A stretch of DNA of 19,885 bases from an uncultured Acetatifactor sp. (GTDB lineage: Bacteria; Bacillota; Clostridia; Lachnospirales; Lachnospiraceae). The stretch lies in NCBI GenBank assembly GCA_910589035.1, contig CAJUSI010000002.1:1-19885 (forward strand), given 5' to 3'. The notes beneath the pieces were generated by a model. It saw only the letters and a program-made list of their open reading frames with translations. It ran no database searches and had not been told where the DNA came from. A program made the translations under genes and the position numbers. Shown here one piece after another: positions 14,730 to 19,885 of the stretch (its first letter is position 1; every line of letters begins with the position of its first letter).

Positions 14730-14898
14730 CCATGATCCCCGCGTGCAATGAGTCAAGCGGATGCGCCGGCATAGAGCCAATTCCATTGGCTTTGCCAATG
14801 ACGCGGGGGTCACATACCAAAGTGTTCGAAGGACACTTTTAGCTTTGCACCACTACAAGCTTGATGCCCCGTTGCTTGTAACGGGGTTGTTGATTTCG
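14730..14898 (-). repeat. dispersed repeat element B (inverted relative to A) with nested hairpins
   Basis: Read on the minus strand, the element contains TCAACAACCCCG, TATGTGACCCCCGCG and CTTGACTCATTGCACGCG in the same order as element A. An outer stem CCCCGCGT/ACGCGGGG (14737-14744 and 14801-14808) encloses GCCAAT-TCC-ATTGGC (14776-14790). The second TACCAAAGTGT hairpin copy (14815-14848) and CCCCGTT/AACGGGG (14867-14886) are inserted in it. It fills most of the 236-base gap before the ThuA gene. Confidence 0.75.
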
Positions 14899-14927
14899 GC
14901 CTGGCCGGAAAGGAATGGGAACAGAAT

Positions 14928-15632
14928 ATGAAAATAACCGTATGGAATGAGAATCTTCATGAGAAAACGGATCCTCTTGTGACACAGATATATCCGGGAG
15001 GACTCCACGAATATATCGGCGGGTTTCTGAGAAATCCGGAGACCGAAGTGCGCACGGCCACCCTGGATGAAGAGGAGTGCGGGTTGACGGAAGCGGTGCT
15101 CGGGGACACGGATGTGCTGGTATGGTGGGGGCATATGGGGCATGATCGGGTGCCCGAGGAGATCGTGGACCGGGTGCAGAGACATATTTTATCCGGAATG
15201 GGCCTGGTGGTACTGCATTCCGGGCATCATTCCAAGATTTTCCGGAGGATGATGGGGACCACCTGCAATCTCAAATGGAGGGATAACGCCAGGGAGAGGA
15301 TCTGGACGATAAAGCCCAACCACCCCATCGCGGCGGGGATTCCGGAGACTTTTGTACTGGACTGTGAGGAAATGTACGGGGAACCGTTTGATATTGCGGA
15401 ACCCCAGGAGACTGTCTTTATGGGATGGTTTAACGGCGGGGAAGTATTCCGCAGCGGATGCACCTGGGTGCGGGGAAACGGGAAAATCTTCTACTTCCAG
15501 CCGGGGCATGAGACCAACAGAAGCTTTCAGAATGAGTATGTGCAGCGGATCATCAGGAATGCGGTGCAGTGGGCCTGCCCCATCCGGAGGGTGGAGCTGT
15601 CATGCCCCCACTTTGAGGCCCTGGAGGGATAA
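14928..15632 (+). CDS. ThuA-domain protein (trehalose-utilisation type)
   Basis: A 234-residue protein of the ThuA fold, a glutamine-amidotransferase-like domain. It opens with ITVWNENLHE, then TDVLVWWGHMGHD, GLVVLHSGHHSKIFRRMMG (residues about 92-110), PNHPIAAGIP, EEMYGEPFDI and FYFQPGHETN. Members often sit beside Gfo/Idh genes in trehalose and keto-sugar catabolism, but their reaction is poorly defined. The start is set by MKITVW and a modest GGAAAGG upstream. It is the last recognisable gene of the catabolic cluster. A new promoter follows 38 bases after its stop, marking the cluster end. Confidence 0.9.
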   Translation: MKITVWNENLHEKTDPLVTQIYPGGLHEYIGGFLRNPETEVRTATLDEEECGLTEAVLGDTDVLVWWGHMGHDRVPEEIVDRVQRHILSGMGLVVLHSGHHSKIFRRMMGTTCNLKWRDNARERIWTIKPNHPIAAGIPETFVLDCEEMYGEPFDIAEPQETVFMGWFNGGEVFRSGCTWVRGNGKIFYFQPGHETNRSFQNEYVQRIIRNAVQWACPIRRVELSCPHFEALEG

Positions 15633-15670
15633 GAGATCTACCGTTTTTCGTACCAGTTTTGACGGAGGGA

Positions 15671-15736
15671 TTGACAAGGGGATTTTCCCATGCTACAGTA
15701 GGACAACGGGTAAAACCGGAAAAATTACTATAGTAA
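15671..15736 (+). promoter_or_regulatory. promoter of the T7SS-type locus with palindromic operator
   Basis: TTGACA (15671-15676) is followed after 17 bases by TACAGT (15694-15699). Within the spacer GGGA-TTT-TCCC forms a small inverted repeat. Downstream of the expected start point, TTACTATAGTAA (15725-15736) is a perfect 12-base palindrome, and TCCCTT/AAGGGA (15748-15763) forms another hairpin before the ATG at 15791. Confidence 0.65.
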
Positions 15737-15790
15737 TAAAATGCACATCCCTTTCAGAAGGGACGGAACAGAAGAACAGGGAAAGAAAAT

Positions 15791-16898
15791 ATGAGCAATC
15801 CATGCACTTATCTGCGTGTCTTGAATAATTGTCTATCCGGCAGGAGTAAGAAAATATTTCCCAATCAGGTGGTTTTTTACAACGCGCTTTTCGGCGCCAT
15901 TAATCCTTTATTCCTGCCGGATGAATCACTGGAGGATCTGAACCGGATCAGCCGCCATCCCGGGGGGGTAGAATCTCGGCGGACGACGAGGACCTGATCA
16001 AGAAGGTGAATTACCTTCTGCGCAACGGGTTGGACAGCAATTCGGCCAATGTGGGCAAGCATATTAACAATGTCCCCGAGCTGCCGATTCCCAAGCAGCA
16101 TATGGCGCACCTGACAAAGCGGGCCAACCGGGACGGCATCGTCCTGCGACTGCAGATTATTATCAGGTTCTGTCTTTCCTTTCATCCGCCGGGACTTCGT
16201 ATGGACGGGGAGGATTTCCGCCGGCTGCTTGAGAGTATGAAAGCCGGGCTGGCCGAGACAGCAATGTGTTGAGAGAGGCGGAGACGCTTTCTGTGGAGCT
16301 TCTGGGCGTTGTCGTTTATGAGGTGTTGTTTTCGCATCTGGACAGGCTTCAGGAGAGCGCTTATTCGGTGCAGGAAGGCAGACCGAGGGTGGATCTGCAG
16401 GAGCAGCGCAGGGAGTACGAGGCAAAGGCGGACTGTTACCGGGATGACAGTATGGAGAAATTTTTTGCCCTGAAACGGTTGGCGGAGGATAATGTGGTGG
16501 CGGCCGCGGATATGGGAAATCTGTGGGCAATGGACCGGCTGGCCCGTCTGGAATGCCGGAAGGGACATCTGCAGGAGGCCGCCGGGTTGTGGGAGCAGGC
16601 GGCGCAGATGCATTACCCGGCGGCAGGCTTGCATCTTGCCCTGTATATCTACGGGCCGGGATGTGAAAGGGAGGATGTCAGGCAGTACCGGCTGTGGCTG
16701 GAGCAGGCTTCTCAGGACGGGAGCGCCCGGGCCAGCTGCGAGCTTGCGAAGCAGAACCTGAGCTCCGATCCCTTCCTGTCCGGAATGCTTCTGGCCAGGG
16801 CGGAGGAGCAGAACCAGGGAAAGTTCAACCTCCATGTGTACCGGACCATTCGGGAACTGCAGCAGAAGCTTGTCTTACTTTCCGACGGGGTGATGTAG
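15791..16898 (+). pseudogene. frameshifted Sel1/TPR-like protein gene of a T7SS locus
   Basis: Three overlapping frames read as one protein of about 369 residues. Frame 1 (from ATG 15791, MSNPCTYLRVLNN) reaches NRISRHPGG at a run of seven G (15961-15967). Frame 2 continues RISADDEDLIKKV through VGKHINNVPELPIP to LLESMKAGLAET near 16262. Frame 3 continues NVLREAETLS to the stop at 16898. A G run of eight (or five) and one extra base near 16262 would restore a single frame. The C-terminal part has alpha-helical repeats resembling Sel1/TPR units (AAADMGNLWAMDRLARL, AAGLWEQAAQMHYPAAGLHL). The product's role is unknown. It precedes an FHA/FtsK protein like EssC, so a type VII secretion accessory role is inferred. 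The later part could start at GTG 16266. Confidence 0.7.
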
Positions 16899-16952
16899 AC
16901 GGGAGCAGGGAGATACTGGGAAACGAAAACTGAATAGCAGAAACCGTCAGGT

Positions 16953-17019
16953 AACCGGCGGAGCCGACCACGGCAGCGAAAGCGCTACTATAGTGGATGG
17001 GCTCAGGCCGGTTGTTTTT
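16953..17019 (+). terminator. branched terminator-like structure between the Sel1-like gene and essC
   Basis: AACCGGC (16953-16959) pairs with GCCGGTT (17007-17013). GAGCC and CCAC pair inward with GGCTC and GTGG, and AGCG-AAAG-CGCT sits at the tip. A T run follows (17015-17019). It also displays an ACTATAGT palindrome (16987-16994), the core of the operator-like palindrome at 15725. The remaining gap to 17187 holds nothing else I can support. Confidence 0.55.
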
Positions 17020-17187
17020 CTGCCTTTTTCCCTTTACAATCAATGATAGAATTCCGGAAGCGGGTTTCTGCACCGCAGATGCGTCGCTTCCGTGTCAGGC
17101 TTCCGATGAGTTTGCGTGCGTACAGGCACACAGGCGGGAAAGAGGAGGGCGGGACGGAATCAGAACCGACAGAGGGAGAGGGAAAGT

Positions 17188-18225
17188 ATGAGCTTCGTGG
17201 TTTTGCTGTACCGGGATCGGCGCTACAGCGCGCAGGCCGATATGCCGAGAACATTTACAATCGGATCCGGGAAAAAGGATTCCCTGCAGGTAGAAGGCAT
17301 GGCGCAGTCGCAGATCACGCTTAAGGGAAACCGGAAAGGAGTCCTGTCCGTGACCGGCAGGGAGCCCTCTTTGTTTTATGACGACAATGTGGCCCGGGAT
17401 TCCATGATCGTCCTCAGCCAGGAGGAGCAGCTTGCGCTCTATGTGACGGACAGTATCGGAACCTCGGATCAGACGATGAAGCTTCCCTACAACGGTATCG
17501 TGAACTTCGGCCGGGGAGAGAAGAATCACATAGTGGTGAAGAATCCCTATGTATCGGGCCGGCATTTTACCCTCCGCTGCGAGGCGGGCGTGGTGCGGGT
17601 GGAGGATCTGAACAGCACCAACGGTTTATATCTGAACGGAAGGAAGATCAGCAGGGCGAAATTCCACGCCGGAGACGTGCTGTCCGTCTTACATATCAAT
17701 ATCCGCATGACAGGAAACGAGCATTTCTTTGAAAATGCGGGGGACAGTATGACGGTGCGGGCGCTGGAGGAGGAACATGCCCTGGGCGGGAAGGCCCGCC
17801 GGGAGGACAGCGGGGAGGGAACTCTGAAATACCGCCGTTCGCCCCGCACCCAGGAACAGCTCCCCTCAGAGGACATCCTCCTTGCCAGCGCGCCCTCCGG
17901 GGGACAGAAATTTGAGAAGCGCCGGGGAATTTTCTCCTCCTTCCTGGGGACCGGCGCCATGTTCGCCGCCAATATGGCCATGGGAGCGGCTTCGCCGGCG
18001 CTTCTTGCAGCCCGGGCGGCCAGCCTGGTGTCCCCGGTTACGTCCCTGGTGTCCCAGAGCGGCGGGGATAAGCAGAGAAAGAACAGGCTGGCCGACTACG
18101 AGCAGATGCGCATGGAGAAATACGGCCAGTACATCGGCGAGCAGAAGGCCCGCATCGAAGCCGTGGCCGCGCTGCAGCGGGACATCCTGACAAGGGAGAA
18201 CCCCTCAGCCGCGGAATGCCTGTAG
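17188..18225 (+). pseudogene. essC: essC N-terminal part: FHA domains and membrane segment, ended by an in-frame amber stop
   Basis: EssC is the membrane ATPase that powers type VII (ESX/WXG100) secretion in Firmicutes. This 345-residue piece holds its N-terminal half. Residues about 1-90 resemble a first, degenerate FHA domain. Residues about 102-175 are a canonical FHA domain (NFGRGEKNHIVV, SGRH at 123-126, NSTNG at 142-146). Residues about 251-290 form a hydrophobic, alanine-rich membrane region. TAG at 18223-18225 interrupts the frame in the sequence ECL-stop-SLRQLNRSLW, after which the same frame continues, so a single base change (for example GAG to TAG) is likely. The ATG at 17188 has GGGAGAGGGAAAG upstream. 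An earlier in-frame ATG at 17116 is less likely. Without the ATPase part the product cannot drive secretion. Confidence 0.8.
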
Positions 18226-19158
18226 AGTCTCAGGCAGCTGAACCGCAGCCTCTGGGAGAGGGGACCCGCCGACCGGGATTTCCTGGATGTGCGGCTGGGC
18301 ATGGGCTATGAGAAGCTCTGCGTCCAGGTGAAGAGCCGGGACGAGAGCGCCTTCCGGATGGAGACTGACGAGGTGCGGGAGCTGGCCGGGCAGATCATAG
18401 AGGAGACGCGCATTGTGGACAATGTGCCGGCCAGGCTCTCCCTCCGCCGGTACAGTACTGTCAGTGTCATCGGCAATCGCAGCTGTATGATCGACCTGGT
18501 GAAAAATATGCTGGTGTCTCTGACCACGGCCCACTGCTTTGAGGAGGTTCATATCGTGGGCATCTTCGACGCCGGGGAGAGGGAGCGGTGGGAAGCCCTG
18601 CGCTGGCTGCCCCATGTATGGGACGAGAGCCGCCAGTTCCGGTATCTGGCCTTTGACCGCGGGCAGGCCCATGTGCTCTGCGATCTGATGACAGATATGC
18701 TCAAAGGCCGTCATCGGGAGAGCGGCGACACCTATCAGAGAAATCAGCAAAGTCCCACACCCCATTATATCTTCCTGCTGGGTTCCAGGGAATATACGGA
18801 GAAGGAAGAGATCATGCAGTACCTGACATCCAATGATCCCGCCCTGGGTGCTACCGCGGTGTTTCTCTTCGACGATCTGTATTCCCTGCCCCACAGCTGC
18901 CAGTTTATCCTGGACGTGGACAACGGCCCCTGCGGCTATGTGCGCAGCGAGGTAAACAATAAATTCTTCTTTACCATGGATCAGGCGGTGACGGACAGCC
19001 AGTTTGACAGCTATGCCAGATTGATGTCTGCCATCGAGCTGGACGGCTTTGCGGCCCAGGCGGACATCCCCCAGGGAGTCAGCTTCCTGGAGGGCTTTGG
19101 CGTATCGCGGGTGGAGCAGCTGGATGCCATGGGCCGCTGGAGGAACAGCCAGCTATAA
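18226..19158 (+). pseudogene. essC: essC middle part, in frame after the amber stop and ended by a frameshift
   Basis: These 310 codons continue the EssC frame directly after TAG. They read RGPADRDFLDVRLGMGYE, then ARLSLRRYSTVSVIGNR, LVSLTTAHCFEEVHIVGIFD, TPHYIFLLGS and VSFLEGFGVSRVEQL. This is the linker that precedes the first FtsK/SpoIIIE ATPase domain in T7SSb EssC. The frame stops at 19156-19158 because bases were lost or gained near 19154. Reading CAG-CNN-TAT-AAG would rejoin it to the next segment. A GTG at 18289 or ATG at 18301 could in principle start it, but no ribosome site supports this. Confidence 0.75.
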
Positions 19159-19577
19159 GACACTGGCCGCGCCCTTAGGTGTTATGGGAGGAGAGAGGAT
19201 CTTCTCCCTGGATATCCATGAGAGGGCCCACGGGCCCCACGGCCTGGTGGCAGGCACCACCGGATCGGGCAAGAGCGAGCTTCTGCAGAGCTGGATTCTC
19301 TCCATGGCCCTGAATCTCCACCCCCACGATGTGGCGTTTGTAATTATCGACTATAAGGGCGGCGGCATGGCCAACCTTCTGGTGGATCTGCCCCATGTGG
19401 TGGGCAAGATCACGAATATCGGTTCCAATATCGGCCGCTCCCTTGTATCTCTACAGAGCGAGATGAAGAGGCGGCAGCGGATTTTTGAAGAATACGATGT
19501 GAACCATATTGACAAATATCAGAAGCTGTACAGGGACGGAAAGGGCGGGGAGCCGCTGCCCCATCTGATTATTGTTG
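19156..19577 (+). pseudogene. essC: essC first FtsK/SpoIIIE ATPase domain, truncated by a recombinase
   Basis: After the frameshift the EssC sequence resumes (YKTLAAPLGVMGGERIF). The first P-loop domain is intact in its opening part: Walker A GTTGSGKSE (about 19253-19279) and Walker B FVIIDYKGGGMANLL (about 19334-19378). It then follows the family through IGRSLVSLQSEMKRRQRIFE to PHLIIV. Homology ends near 19577 just before the conserved DEFAEL-type segment, and the frame meets TGA at 19592-19594. Second and third ATPase domains are missing from the window. A different gene is joined here. Confidence 0.8.
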
Positions 19578-19885
19578 CGCCGGTATATCGATGAAGGTAT
19601 CACCGGCACTTCCATATCCAAACGTAAGAATTTCGTGCGGATGATGGAGGACGCGAAGGACGGCCATTTCGACTTAATCGTCACGAGGGAGGTATCGAGG
19701 TTCGCAAGGAACACGGTGGACACCCTCCAGCAGACGAGGCTCTTGAAGCGGATGGGGATTGAGGTGTACTTCACCGAGGACGGCATATGGACCATGAACG
19801 ATGAGGACGGGGAGCTGCGGCTGACCATCATGGCGACCCTCGCGCAGAACGAATCGAAAAAGACCTCCATGCGGGTGAAGGAGGG
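19578..19885 (+). pseudogene. large serine recombinase, internal fragment running off the window
   Basis: From 19581 to the end one frame encodes the second half of a resolvase catalytic domain: YIDEGITGTSISKRKNFVR, FDLIVTREVSRFARNTVD with the conserved SRFARN arginines, LLKRMGIEVYFTEDGIW and LRLTIMATLAQNESKK. This is typical of the large serine recombinases that move integrative elements and genomic islands of Firmicutes. The N-terminal part with the catalytic serine (usually CRVS) is absent: the frame meets EssC sequence instead. The C-terminal recombinase and zinc-ribbon parts would lie outside the window. Whether this is a natural deletion or an assembly chimera cannot be told from here. 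Confidence 0.8.

Noticed and set aside
13879..14820. A 313-codon open frame on the minus strand across dehydrogenase 2
   Set aside because: Antisense shadow of a well-supported Gfo/Idh gene. It is histidine and proline rich with no domain.
16953..17019. A riboswitch or known structured RNA upstream of essC
   Set aside because: The branched stem ends in a T run like a terminator, and no conserved riboswitch core could be recognised.
18223..18225. Programmed amber readthrough or pyrrolysine in essC
   Set aside because: The gene also has a frameshift and a truncation, and no suppressor system is seen, so decay or error is simpler.

Overview
The window looks like chromosomal DNA of a gut Lachnospiraceae-type Firmicute (Clostridium cluster XIVa). 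This rests on strong AGGAGG-type ribosome sites, Firmicute-type T7SSb (EssC) remnants, a lantibiotic-resistance-type two-component/ABC module, tandem FecR lipoproteins and a catabolic cluster of TIM-barrel isomerases with Gfo/Idh/MocA dehydrogenases. No rRNA, tRNA or CRISPR array was seen. The species cannot be named from the sequence alone.

Layout. 1-180: a highly structured intergenic repeat. 229-3109: accessory and decayed genes. These are a GNAT-remnant/LMW-phosphatase-like fusion, an intact aldo/keto reductase (minus), an N-terminally truncated ABC permease with a second membrane fragment (minus), and a two-component system collapsed by deletion so that the start of the response regulator abuts the kinase ATPase domain. 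3117-4678: an intact AlbA_2/HATPase regulator (minus) whose promoter lies inside a helically phased array of ACTTCAA heptamers. 4714-6854: a junkyard with a group II intron maturase tail, a frameshifted small gene, an intact FecR-domain lipoprotein, a recent truncated duplicate of it, and a cut-off thioredoxin.

7046-15632: the best preserved and most coherent part. It holds a two-domain esterase-like protein (alpha/beta hydrolase plus SGNH hydrolase), an AraC regulator, then isomerase 1, Gfo/Idh 1, isomerase 2, Gfo/Idh 2 and a ThuA-domain protein, all on the plus strand. Two redox enzymes paired with two TIM-barrel isomerase/lyases and ThuA suggest oxidation-first (keto-glycoside type) breakdown of an unusual sugar, glycoside or polyol. 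The esterase-like protein may deacylate the substrate and AraC may sense it. No transporter or glycoside hydrolase is present, and the substrate is unknown. Most gaps inside this cluster are 240-370 bases long and filled with hairpins and dispersed repeats, some in inverted pairs flanking whole genes.

15671-19885: a decayed type VII secretion locus. A Sel1/TPR-like gene carries two frameshifts, one at a G7 tract. essC carries an in-frame amber stop and a frameshift, and it ends abruptly inside its first FtsK/SpoIIIE ATPase domain, where it is joined to the interior of a large serine recombinase that runs off the window. The window therefore combines an apparently working sugar locus with several independent gene wrecks. 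The least ordinary items are the phased operator array, the repeat-laced catabolic cluster and the essC/recombinase chimera.
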